From: Terfezia claveryi | Taxonomy: Eukaryota; Ascomycota; Pezizomycetes; Pezizales; Pezizaceae | Direction of reading: 5' to 3' | Assembly (NCBI GenBank): GCA_015179025.1 | Contig: WHUX01000185.1 | Coordinates: 1-64,000, forward strand | DNA: 64,000 nucleotides | Part shown: positions 1-9,668 of the stretch, one piece after another | How positions within the stretch are numbered: position 1 is the first letter of the stretch | How the letters are laid out: each line of letters opens with the position of its first letter | Translations under genes and position numbers: made by a program | The notes under the pieces: model-generated | The model's input: only the letters and a program-made list of their open reading frames with translations | What the model was told of the DNA's origin: nothing | Database searches by the model: none

Positions 1-469
1 TTATCATTTTATCTTAGGAATGAAGATTGTCTCGTGTTAGAGCTGTATAATTATTTTGTTTTCTTTGTCTACAAGCGGTGGGTGCTGATCGGTAATTATT
101 TTCTTCATCCTATTAATGCTGTGAGGGTGAATATGAAATGGCCGACCCCAAAGTGATAATTGGTATAATGTAGAGGCGAAAGTAAAAGCTATGAGGATAA
201 GATACCTGGCTCGGAGGTACGAATCAAGGATATTATAAGATGAGTGGGAAAAATATTTAACCCAACGTGCCTCCCCAGTAGGAATATGGATCGATTCTAG
301 CCCACTCTTATTAAAAGTTCCTACCTCTTTCTATTAGGGAACATAAATCTGCTCATCATTTTGTGAACAGCCCTTTATCCCTTGTCTGGTTGGCACACCA
401 GCCCCGCCTAGCTTTATCCCGCGGGTTCTCCCCTACACTAACTGCTATTTCCGCTGACTGAACGTCATG
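1..469. other. Non-genic stretch, no gene seen
   Basis: I see no convincing ORF or RNA gene here. The only recognisable feature is a motif starting near 383 (GTCTGGTTGGCACA then CAGCCCCGCCTA). It recurs almost exactly near 57060 and in shorter form at several other places, so it is probably the end of an unidentified mobile element. Confidence 0.5.
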
Positions 470-875
470 TATTTGTCAAAGTCCAAGACGGAGAAAAGTT
501 GTTAACTTTAAATTATCCATTGTATTTTCTTGTCATTGGGACAATATGATGAGAAAACTTTTGCAAAAAGTTGCAAAAAAATAAAATGAATAAGCGGTGA
601 GTGAGCCACTGAAAGCCAGTCGCTCACTCTATCGCTTAGTGCGTCCGTAGGGAATCGAACCCTCGTCTTCTCGCTTGTACGGGGTGTGCTACCACTACAC
701 CACGGTCGCCTTGTTGAATTAGTGCTCTCTGCGCTTATTTATGAAGACGTGGTGAGTTAGAAACTTTGCATGGGTGGCATGTGATGTTCAGGGTAATGCT
801 CGCTTAGCCTTGTCATTAGAGAGTCTACGCCGTGAGTACGTCTAAATAACACAGTGCGTCAGTAAATCATATATG
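470..875 (-). repeat. tRNA-bearing dispersed repeat, copy 1 (partial)
   Basis: This is the first of five copies, all in the same orientation, of a repeat whose core at 639-710 reads as tRNA-like on the minus strand. It has a perfect box A (TGGTGTAGTGG) and box B (GGTTCGATTCC). The cloverleaf is imperfect: the anticodon stem closes a 6-nt loop instead of 7 and only about five of seven acceptor pairs form. It is therefore better read as a tRNA-derived or Pol III-promoter repeat than as a working tRNA gene. Flanks on both sides (to about 470 and 875) match the other copies at 4562, 7824, 23918 and 24873, so the repeat unit is much longer than the tRNA core. Confidence 0.7.
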
Positions 876-1359
876 AAAGCTTATGTGAAATATTGCCGTA
901 CCTAGTTCCCTCCCATTTTTTATTGAGATTTATATTTTCTTTGTCTTTTCTTAACTCCATTCGTCCCAAAAACCAATACACAACATCAAAAGGGATTTTC
1001 CTACAGACGCAGTGGACCCAATCAGGTAGGAAGTCGCACCCTGGAGAAGAAAAAGTTACAGTGTGAATGTATTAAGTGTCGGTCAACATTCTTAAATACC
1101 TTTAAAGAATTGACTCTTAGCATACTAGTGTACCAATACCCCGGAGATGGCTGTGGCGCTATGGCGGTTGTCTATAGTGGGAAGGAGTATGATGGAGCAG
1201 CGTGGGGATTGAATGATGGGAATGGTGGGAGTGACCGCGGTATAGTGATAGAGGCGGATAGGGGGAAAACCTGAAGTAGTAACATAGTCTGGTTCGACTA
1301 GTAACACTGTTCCTGGCATCAAACGCAAACTAGTATTATATAGGAAATGTTTCCGGAGG
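876..1359. other. Non-genic stretch, no gene seen
   Basis: There is no supported gene. A 91-codon minus-strand ORF (1125-1400) overlaps the foldback element and has no recognisable content. Confidence 0.4.
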
Positions 1360-1368
1360 GTACGATGG

Positions 1369-1449
1369 TAGTCTCGGCACCCGACCCTCGAGCTTGGCAT
1401 AGCGACCCTCGAGCTCTATGCCAAGCTCGAGGGTCGGGTGCCGAGACTA
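1369..1449. mobile_element. 81-bp foldback element with perfect 34-bp arms and 9-bp flanking duplication
   Basis: Positions 1369-1402 and 1416-1449 are perfect reverse complements (34 bp each, starting TAGTCTCGGCACCC), separated by a 13-bp loop. The loop itself repeats part of the arm (CGACCCTCGAGCT). The same 9-bp word, GTACGATGG, sits immediately outside both arms (1360-1368 and 1450-1458), which looks like a target-site duplication. There is no coding capacity. The perfect arms argue for a recent insertion or strong pairing constraint. The family is unknown; an assembly artefact is possible but does not explain the flanking direct repeat. Confidence 0.75.
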
Positions 1450-1518
1450 GTACGATGGGGAAGCCTGGGCGTTCAGGCTATGCTAGTGCTTACTCGTGGC
1501 ACGTAGATAGTGCCACCT

Positions 1519-1724
1519 CTTATTACTTGATAATACCATCCCTCATACCACATCTCATCCCAATCTCCTATGGCGTAGTGGTATAGTACCCGCTTAAAGC
1601 TATCAGGGGAGCGGGATAGCCAGGGTTCCGACGGATGGGGGAATTTAACCAGTCCCTTGTGATGGACAACTGGTAGGGATTAACTTGGCCTCTCCTGACT
1701 TCGGCAGGAGGGGTTGACCCTTTT
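1519..1724 (+). mobile_element. tRNA-derived SINE, family B, copy 1 (box B deleted)
   Basis: This matches the copy near 6917-7127. It has a leader (CTCATACCACATCTCATCCC), box A at about 1570-1580 (TGGCGTAGTGG), then a body with GGGGGAATTTAACCAGTCCC, GACAACTGGTAGGG and CCTGACTTCGGCAGG, ending in a T-run at 1721. Compared with copy 2 it has lost about 11 bp across box B, so its internal Pol III promoter should be dead. It also carries a small insertion between the boxes. It shares body motifs with SINE family A (28.3, 33.9 and 39.6 kb). Confidence 0.75.
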
Positions 1725-1739
1725 GTTTCCCCAACAGAA

Positions 1740-2301
1740 AATATGGTATATCTAGCGCTGTCCCTTTTGTTTCGTCATCCAAAAATTAATGGTATTCGCT
1801 GTGTTGTAGAAGGTTTAGTCCCATAAGGTTATTCGTCCTATCTATGCTATGTTAAAGCTCGCATATATACATCATGGTAAGGCAATAAGGACATGGTCGC
1901 ATACTGCATTGGGTGGTAGCCCCATATATCCCCGCCCCTAAGCCAACGGCAAAGAAAAGCCCCCCAAACAACACAACAACACAACAACACAGACTATCTA
2001 TGCCTATCGCCTCCTAGAAACAACCAATATACAGCATCATATCAATACAACATCAACATCAGTACAATATCAACCTCAAAATACTAGCTAACGACCTCTC
2101 CTTGACATACGCCCTCAACCTACTTCCATTAATAGGATTCTTCAGAAACCCCTAAGATATTCCCTTCTTCCTCTATATTCTTCTCTTTCAGCTTATGCCT
2201 TCCGGAATATTAATAATATCTTAAACTGTTGTTATCACAAACTCTACCATGAGTACTGGTAAGCCTGCTTTCTGAGCTTTCTCAATCTCTTCTCGTGGTA
2301 T
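1740..2301. other. Non-genic stretch, no gene seen
   Basis: I found no supported gene. The stretch is partly CA/A-rich (1960-2080), with a short AACACAACAACA-type repeat. Confidence 0.4.
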
Positions 2302-3560
2302 ATGTATAAGTATCTGGGATTGGTGTTGGACCATCCACTTCGCCCACCAAGTCCCTCATATCTGTCCTCAGTGCTACTGACTTCTGCTGTATCTGTGGGA
2401 GCGGAACCAGCAATGCAAGATTCATCGGTAAGGTGGGCCTTGCTAGTAAGGTCAGTGGACCCAGAGGAGCTCTCCTTTGGGGACAGAGACGATACAGTAC
2501 CGTTCCCCATCATCTTGGAGGTAATCTTTGATTCAAAGGTGGAAAAAACCCAGGCACTTGTAATGAGATCGGGTCTATCCTGGAAGAAGCGTTGGAGGAC
2601 CTGCTTCACAGATGGCATGGGACGTGGAGGGAAAGTTGCTAGCGGTGTCCATAGTATAGACTGGAGAGAAGATTTACCCAAGGACTATGGGGGTGCTGGT
2701 ACCTCATGCTAGACCCAATACGCAAACAACAACTTAAAAACCCTGAGCAACCTCTGTTTTGCAACTGCAGAACTCTGGCAAGCGGACATAGAAGATGAAG
2801 GTTCCGACTTTGAGATTTTAGATGATGAAGAGGAGGCAGATAGAAGTGATGATGAGCAGGAAGATTATGACTGTTCAATATACTACAATTATGCTTGGGT
2901 AAGAGATCGTGCAATTAGATACCAATTATACTACTTCCGATTTTTTTTTTTTCCCAGAAATTCTTTTAGAAGACAGTACTTCATGTTTAAGCTAGTATTG
3001 TATATAAGATAGTGAATTTAAGGCCCCTCCAGCCGCCCATTTGTAAATAAGACAGCATTCTTACTTGCGAATTAATACTGTACCTGGCCCCAGAAACTGA
3101 GGAGGCCAAGATACTATCAGACTTAGAAGCAGCAATCTAGGCAGTTCAGAACAACATGGGCCGGGGCCCCCACCCCTATGGTCTGGGATCGAACAAAGAA
3201 TCAAAGCCTGCTCGTCAAGTTTTCGGATAAGAAGGACTTCAGGTTGTTACGGATCAGAGGCCACCCTTGCATCGAGGGCAACGAGGAGGCAGATCATAGG
3301 GTAGCATTCGAATTACATCTCGGCTCAAGAACAAATACCATCTGAACAGCAACCGAGGGAGGGCTACATGCAGCTTCCAAAGCCATACAGAAGGAGGCTA
3401 GATCTAAGGGCAGGATTCGGGACAAGAAGATGCGAGTGGAACTGTCAGGCACTGGAAGCGTATACGTGGTTACGAACAAATTGGGGTACCCAGAAGGGCT
3501 GGCTAAATCTCATTGGCAAGATAACTACGTTATTAACTAGATAATAAAGCTCAAGCAGTA
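2302..3560 (+). pseudogene. Tad1-like LINE ORF2 remnant (RNase H), interrupted
   Basis: The 136-codon ORF at 2302-2712 ends in CFTDGMGRGGKVASG, the start of an RNase H domain. It matches CFTDGTGRKGMVASG of the LINE at 9.7-11.5 kb. The domain resumes near 3090 with ILSDLEAAI and an NNMGRGPHPYG stretch, then RIRGHPCIEGNEEAD (3258-3297, the last RNase H aspartate region) and ATEGGLHAASKA. Between the halves, 2713-3089 is extra. It stays open in the first frame after a single TAG at 2710-2712 and encodes a very acidic run (EDEGSDFEILDDEEEADRSD), then a T-tract. This is a dead LINE fragment with an insertion or with unrelated sequence in the middle. The RNase H identity is strong; the origin of the acidic insert is unknown. 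Confidence 0.65.
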
Positions 3561-3837
3561 CAATTCGCTGTTATGACTTTATGGGGAATGAAGCCATGAA
3601 GGATAGGATCATGCATCTCAATGGGCATGAAAGATTAGATATTCAAAGAATAACTTTCACCAGAAGCAGCACTACCCTCAAATCCAAATCAGGACGCTTC
3701 GCCACACATCCAGATCTTGGGATTAAAATGGATGATAATCTTAATAACTCAGTTTCTTCCTGGGAATATATTCAGCATTTATTTGTTAGGCATACAAGCA
3801 ATGACAGAGAGTAGTACCAGTCAGTGAATGAAGACTC

Positions 3838-4885
3838 AAAGACCCATATTATTTGTACTGGGCATGAAAGTACTACTATACCAGGCTACGCTGAACCTGG
3901 ATTTGAAAAAAAGAGCTGGGATGTATCTGTCCCCGTCCGCGGGGGCCAGGGTCACGATAAAATCAAAACAGCAGAGGAAGGAACTTTGGAAAAGGAGGAT
4001 AATTAGGGCTTCGGTTTCATAGGGAACTAGAAAAAGAGGCCAAGATTGATTATTCTATCTCCTAGAGAGGAAACCGGAGAAAAAAAGTAAGATGGAAGGC
4101 GGAAGGAAAGAAAGGGGGGGGGGGAAGGGGGTAGGGATAGTAGTTCATTCTAGAAAACGAGGTAACCAAGCTAGGGTTTGGTTCAGTTTGGCTTCACTCT
4201 CGCCAAGATGAGTACCCACTAATAAGGGAGTCCCCCCACCATAGAATCTCAAACATACTTTTATTCTAATGAAAATCAATATAGATTCAAATATATATTG
4301 GCCCTCTTTACTTTTTCCAGCCAAGCAGGGCCTTTCCCCTTCCCTTTTTTTTTTATTATATATTATTAAAAAAGACCAAAGCCCATAGGGAGGGTGGGGA
4401 AGAAAGATGATCTTTCTCAAAGTCCAAGACGAAAGGTTGGTAACTTTAAATTATGCATTGAGGTTTCATATTTTCTTGTCATGACAGACAATATGATGAG
4501 AAAACTTTTGACAGAAAGTTGCAAAAAGTAAAATGAATAAGCGGTGAGTGAGCCACTGTTAGTGCGTCCGTAGAGAATCGAACCCTCGTCTTCTCGCTTG
4601 TACGGGGTGTGCTACCACTGCACCGCGGTCGCCTTGTTGAATTAGTACTCTCTGCGCTTATTTATGAAGACTGGTGAGTTAGAAAGTTTGCATTGGTTGC
4701 ATGTGAAGTTCAGGGAAATGCTCGCTTAGAGGGATTCTACGTCGTGATTACGTCTAAATAACACAGTGCGTCAGCAAATCCGAGTGCTACGCTTATATCA
4801 TCTGTGCTTTTAACAATAATCTCTCAACGCGAGGAATCCATAAAGATTACTGCTGCAGGAGTATATACAGCATTGCTTTTCGGGG
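3838..4885 (-). repeat. tRNA-bearing dispersed repeat, copy 2 (near full length)
   Basis: With the copy at 24160-25205 this defines the repeat at about 1.05 kb. The left end shares TTTGTACTGGGCATGAAAG and CCAGG...AACCTG blocks. The middle shares a purine-rich tract (GGAAGGAAAGAAAGGG) followed by GTAACCAAGCTAGGGTTTGG. The right end shares CACAGTGCGTCAG and an AATCTCTCAA block. The tRNA-like core is at 4562-4633 (minus), with a box A substitution (GCGGTGCAGTGG against GTGGTGTAGTGG in copy 1). No ORF is convincing. A poly-G run lies at about 4115-4124. Confidence 0.7.
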
Positions 4886-4889
4886 AGGC

Positions 4890-4962
4890 TGAAATTTCTG
4901 ATAGCCCCCTTAACGGGGCTGCATAGGAGTATCTAAGTATTTAAAAAAAAAAAAAAAAAAAA
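4890..4962 (+). mobile_element. 5'-truncated LINE 3' tail with poly(A)
   Basis: CCCCCTTAACGGGGCTGCAT, AGGAGTATCTAAGTATTT and about 20 A residues match the common LINE 3' end of this window. Only about 70 bp remain, as expected of a severely 5'-truncated target-primed insertion. Confidence 0.7.
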
Positions 4963-4964
4963 TC

Positions 4965-6380
4965 CGCCACGCCGTCTAGCCGGCCCTTCCCCGAGATATG
5001 CACAACCTCCGCCACCACGCCCCTACCGGCCTCCCTCCATACCCCCACAACCCTCCCACCACTCAACCTAGGCTAGATTCAGGTTTGAGAAGAAGGTTTC
5101 CACCAGATCTACGGTGACCTCCCTACCCCCATCCTTCACCTTGAGCCACCTCCCCCACTCATCCATTTCCTCCCAACTTCCCCACCTCCTTCCGATCTCC
5201 TCCCCCCGCGGGCATACCAGGGCTACATGTCTACCTGTCTCCTCATGCCTACCACACATACGGCATACGGGATCAACCGTATCATCCAACTTTGCCCGCC
5301 AGGATTGAAGGTTCCCTTTTCCCGTGCGACAATGGACATAGCTTACCCGAGCCCTCCTGCTCCACCTTACTACCCTCCCCACGCCTACCCCCGCCTCCCT
5401 CCTTTCTGCCTCCCGCCTACGTCTCCACTCCTGATTGAGCCCCCCTCAGTGATCAGGGGGTGCTCAGGATACTCCATTTCTGCCCCTTCCTTGGCTAAAG
5501 AGTCGGCCAACTCATTGCCCTCGATTCCAACGTGGGACCCAGCCCAGCCTAACCGCCCCCTGGCTTATTGCCTCCTGCTTTTGTCTAATCAGGGCTCCGT
5601 CCTCCCTCAGGTCTGCTGTCCTAGCCTTACGTACCGTACCTGCTTTCCTGATAGCAGCTATCGCTGCTTGTGAGTCTGACAGTATAAGAACTGGCCATCT
5701 CCTGTCCGCCTCCTCTAGGGCCCTTTTGATCCCTACTACTTCTCCGTCCTACACTGGAGACATTTTCCCTATGCCTATCCTCCCCTTCACCCTACCCCCT
5801 GCAGAGCACCCCCCCCTCCTACTCGGCCTTGTTCGCTCTTGCTCCCATCTGTGTAGATGACGGCAGAGCCCTTCCTGGCCTCTTCGATTTTCCTTTGCCA
5901 TTCCTCTGGCTTGGACTTCCTGGTCAAGCCGAAGTCCTCTAATGGGACTTGGATCTTGTCTAGCTCGCCCCCAATACTTAAGATCTCATTCCCCTCCTCC
6001 TTCAGTATACCTGCCTTACTCCGTATAGCTGACGTAACTGAGGTAAACTCGTCTGAAAGAGGGTAGGGCTTCCCGAAGTAATCCCATGGCCTCCCTTCTT
6101 CCACATTCCTTCCCCTAGTTCCCCTCCCTAGCCACAAGTCACCTAGTGAGCTGGGGTCCCGCATCAGTTTCCCCATTAATCTGGCTTGTGCGGCATCCAG
6201 AGCCATTCTGGGTGACTCCACACCAGCAATCTGGCTCACAAGTTCCCTGCGAGAGCCGTGAGTTGCATTCACGCACTTTTTTAAGGCCTGGTACTGGAGT
6301 CTCTCGAATTCCTCCCCCCAGTCCCTCTGTCCTCTCCATCCTAGTTCCGCCCCCCATAGGGCTACTGCCCGGGTACTACG
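4965..6380 (-). pseudogene. Tad1-like LINE ORF2 C-terminal half (RT end, RNase H, zinc knuckle), broken
   Basis: Read on the minus strand, the order is as follows. An RT-terminal segment carries RGQRDWGEEFERLQYQALKK and MNATHGSRRELVSQIAGVES (about 6340-6200). An RNase H start, AVIYTDGSKSEQG, lies near 5840. The RNase H end, WAGSHVGIEGNELADSLAKE, lies near 5540-5480. A terminal Cys/His motif, CRMCGRHEETGRHVALVCP, lies near 5270-5215. The chain spans at least three frames, so it is non-coding today. It is GC-rich compared with neighbouring LINEs, suggesting a separate lineage. The end facing 4965 lacks the common tail. Identity as a fungal LINE is secure; the clade name rests on ORF2 architecture. 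Confidence 0.8.
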
Positions 6381-6884
6381 GTAGTACCCTGCGGCCAGAG
6401 AAACCTGTCAAAGACATGCCAGAGTCTATCACTTCCTCCAGGGATATTATGAATACTGTACCAGGTTGTAGTAAGGAATCAAACCCAACCAGGCCACACC
6501 ATCTTCTGCCAACTTTTGCTCCATTTACTTCTAGTCTTGTTAACGTCTCGTAGAGTATTTGCTTCATCACTTTGCTTTGCCAAGCTCGGTTATATTGCTG
6601 GCCGGTTCACAGGCTGGGGATTTGTTAGAGTTGCGATGGTACTGAATAGAAAATAGTAGCTACTCCTAGCAGAAAGACGCAAGTGAATATTAGATGTGAA
6701 TTTGCGTGTGCCAACCAGACTAAATTTGCCTCTACTTCTCAGAGGGTACTTACGCTGACTGTCATATGATGAATTACTTTGGCCATTCAGGCATGCGTTT
6801 GCGACGTAGCGTAGACGTTGGGTGGATTGGGAGCATGGTGAGCTTTAGCAGAGGTGGTACTTGGCAGCTTCCTTAGTTAAGTGC
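6381..6884. other. Unassigned, possible LINE upstream part
   Basis: A 64-codon minus ORF (6376-6570) continues upstream of the LINE in the same direction but has no motif I recognise. Near 6710-6725 the sequence holds GTGCCAACCAGACTAAA, the reverse complement of the motif noted at 383. Confidence 0.35.
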
Positions 6885-7127
6885 GAAGTTATGGTCGGCG
6901 CGGTTGGCACCACCATTCCTTATTGCCTGATAATAAGGTCCCTCATACCACATCTCATCCCAATCTCCTATGGCGCAGTGGTATAGTACCATGAGGGGAG
7001 CGGTATAGCCAGGGTTCGATTCCCCCCTCCGACGGATGGGGGAATTTAACCAGTCCCTCGTGATGGACAACTGGTAGGGATTAACTTGGCCTCTCCTGAC
7101 CTCGGCAGGAGTGGCTGACCCTTTTAT
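6885..7127 (+). mobile_element. tRNA-derived SINE, family B, copy 2 (promoter intact)
   Basis: Box A (TGGCGCAGTGG, 6971-6981) and box B (GGTTCGATTCC, 7013-7023) both match the Pol III consensus perfectly and lie about 32 bp apart. The body carries GGGGGAATTTAACCAGTCCC, GACAACTGGTAGGG and CCTGACCTCGGCAGG, and ends at a TTTT run at 7121. The leader upstream of box A (from about 6917) matches copy 1. Of the two family B copies this is the one that could be transcribed. Confidence 0.8.
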
Positions 7128-7664
7128 TTCTCCAGAGTCTTTGCTTTTATTTCTTATTTTCTATTCTCCAGGGTTTTGTTGGTCTCCTATATCTCAGTCA
7201 CATAGAACTGCTTCCTAACTCAGATCCTGAAGCCCCGTTATCATCTCATCCCTTCGCCTGCTAGTTTCTTCACTTTACCAGGTTGACAACTTAATCATTC
7301 ATTATTCCTTTTTTCAAAAAGTCCGGAACGATTGCTGGTTCAGCTCTGAATAAAGTGGTGACCGTGGATAACTATTATTTCAACACTACGGTCTCTCCAA
7401 AACCTAAAATGTGGGACTGTTGCGGATGAATTTCAGTAATTCGGAATCTACGTAAGGTTTCCAGTATGTGTGTACACTGCTGCTTACAGGGTGATAGAAT
7501 TTTGCAGCCATGGATTTCCCTCCTTGTGTTCTCACACACATATGCTACAGTAGTTTCTACCAACAGAACTTGTTTATCGAAGAAGAGATGAATAATATTG
7601 AGTGGAATATTGACCGACTAGAGACGCTACACAGACCGCATTGTATTTCTAACCATAATATCAT
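7128..7664. other. Non-genic stretch, no gene seen
   Basis: There is no supported gene. A 62-codon minus ORF (7375-7563) has no recognisable features. Confidence 0.4.
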
Positions 7665-8215
7665 GTCGTCTCAAACCCCAAGATGAAAGGTTGGCAACGT
7701 AAAATCGCGACTACCCTTCCATTGCGTTTTCTTGTCTGCCATTTGAATTTGGGAAATGCGATAAGAGCAAAAATGGCAAAAGCAACAGAGTGAACAACCC
7801 CCAGTCGTTCACTCTGTCGCTTAGTGCGTCCGTAGAGAATCGAACCCTCGTCTCCTCGCTTGCACGAGGTGTGCTACCACTGCACCACGGCCGCCTTCTT
7901 AGATTAATAGGCTCTGTTCTCAGTTTTGAGGACGTGGCGAGTTAAAAAGTTTGTATGGCGTTGCATGTGACGGTCCAGAGTAAGCCTCGCTTAGGCTGGA
8001 TTTTACACCGTGATCACGTCTGAATGGCACAATATATTAGCTAGTTACTGCCCAGTGCCTTTGGGGTATGATCCTATCACCTGTGTTTTTTTTAACTCAG
8101 TACTCGTACTATACCTAGTATACCACGTATGCTTTCAACAACAATCTCTCCATACGATAAGCAAATACGGATTTACTGCGAGAAGACCAGCAGTAGGTAC
8201 GCCGGGGTACTAAGG
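7665..8215 (-). repeat. tRNA-bearing dispersed repeat, copy 3 (most diverged)
   Basis: The tRNA-like core is at 7824-7895 on the minus strand, with perfect box A (TGGTGCAGTGG) and box B. The anticodon arm is CCTCG-TGCAAG-CGAGG, a perfect stem with a 6-nt loop. The loop differs from the TACAAG of the other four copies. The right flank (to about 8215) contains the same distal block as copies 2 and 5. The left flank is more diverged. Confidence 0.65.
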
Positions 8216-8685
8216 CCCTGCCCGATATAATATCCGGTTGGCCGTTCTCTCTAGTTTCCGGCTTCAAACTGTCGATCAGAAAGACATGACTTGTTCGGCG
8301 AGGGTTGCTTTAGGGAAGTAGACTAGGGAAGTTGACCAATCACAACGTGTCTTTGACGGAAAGGGTCGTGGGTGAGGTTCTAGGTGCCGTGTTTGCAGCT
8401 AGTTTGAAAAGCTGTTGGGGAGAAAATTTGAGTTCAGGGTAACACCCATAATTCAACCTGTGACGGCTGAACCATAATTAACCGGTGATCGAACCAACAG
8501 CCAACCTAAGCGTGCTGTGTTTCGTTGTTCTGCAATAATAATTTTTTGGGGTCCCTCTCTTAACAATCCCCAATCTCCCAAAAGGAATATAGCATATCAG
8601 CATATCCGTATAATGAGAAACAGTATCGTGCTGTCATACAGAATTTATGGGGGCGTTAATTCTTTGCAAAGTTTTTCACTTTGGT
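8216..8685. other. Non-genic stretch, no gene seen
   Basis: I see no supported gene, RNA or repeat family member. Confidence 0.4.
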
Positions 8686-8757
8686 TTCCGGGTGGCTCAC
8701 GATGGACTCACCGGGAGCAAACAGTGAGTACTGGGTTTTTTAAAAGACAAACAGATA
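8686..8757 (+). mobile_element. LINE 3' tail fragment
   Basis: TTTCCGGGTGGCTCACGATG, CCGGGAGCAAACAGTGAGTA and a T/A-rich end match the common LINE 3' end with several changes. Confidence 0.55.
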
Positions 8758-8994
8758 TATAAGGCGTTACGATATCTGATCTGGCGCTCCTAAATTGTGG
8801 CAGTTCCCAGCTGGTCTAGCTTCTCTAATAAGGGGACCTTGCAGCTAACCTTCCTAAATTTATTGATTCTGTTGATGAAGTGGTTCAGTATTCAGAAGAG
8901 TTCTCTTAGATAGAAAAAGCGGGGTATCGAGCGTCTGCAAGGCATGTCTCAAAGGACACCATACTGCTGTCACGGTTTGTTCCAGATCTTTCCT

Positions 8995-9067
8995 ATTTTG
9001 TAAATATCTCGCGTTATAAGAACCCCCTTGCCGCTCTCGAGCTGTTTCTTATAACACGAGTTCACTG
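8995..9067. mobile_element. Right end of a pogo-type MITE
   Basis: CTCGCGTTATAAGAACCCCC followed by GTTTCTTATAACACGAGTTC and ACTGTGTA resembles the right terminus of the MITEs at 29886 and 57514 (GTTTCTTATAACG...CACTGTA). No matching left end was found nearby, so this is a fragment. Confidence 0.5.
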
Positions 9068-9668
9068 TGTAAGCTTGTGATGACTAGTTCTAAAGCTGCA
9101 CTCTAGCTCGTAGACCTAGGGAGCGGGGAACTATGCGAAAACATTGCTTACTTTGAACCTATTCCCACGTTACTGGTAAGCGACTGCGACTGCCGTTGGC
9201 TGTCATCGGTTGACGGCAGGATACCTATGCCTAGGTTGAAGTGCAGTGCGGTGTCAGAGTGTGATGTTCGAAGAAATGTCTTGATAGCTGGTGCAATCTA
9301 GGTTGGGGCTAGCAGGTTCTGCCCCATTAGCCCACTACCGTGTCTCGCCCTACCTAGGGATCGATCTTATCTGATTCTATTTCCAACCATCTGTTACTAG
9401 GCAACCGCGTTGCTATACCTTAGGCCATAATAACATTTAACAGTAAACATTGTGAGGTCTATCTATTAGTCATAAAGGCCTCACTAAGATGACCTAGCAT
9501 TGGCCAGTTGGCATGAGACTAACCACCAGTAGTCTACTAATAACGGAAACACCTTGCTGACATTTACGGACACATAAAGTTGGAAATATATACAACCGTG
9601 CGGGCAAGATTTATTCGACTGCTGGGGAGTACACATATGTATAACAATTTGTACAAGCCATGCCGAAG
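9068..9668. other. Non-genic stretch, no gene seen
   Basis: No gene is supported. GACTGCCGTTGGCTGTC and GTTGACGGCAGG near 9190-9222 form a weak hairpin. Confidence 0.35.

Noticed and set aside
639..710. Functional tRNA gene (and the four similar cores at 4562, 7824, 23918, 24873)
   Set aside because: Box A and box B are good, but the anticodon stem closes a 6-nt loop, acceptor pairing is poor, and each core sits in a longer dispersed repeat.
2244..2681. 145-codon minus-strand ORF
   Set aside because: It has only a TTG start and lies antisense to the recognised RNase H segment on the plus strand.
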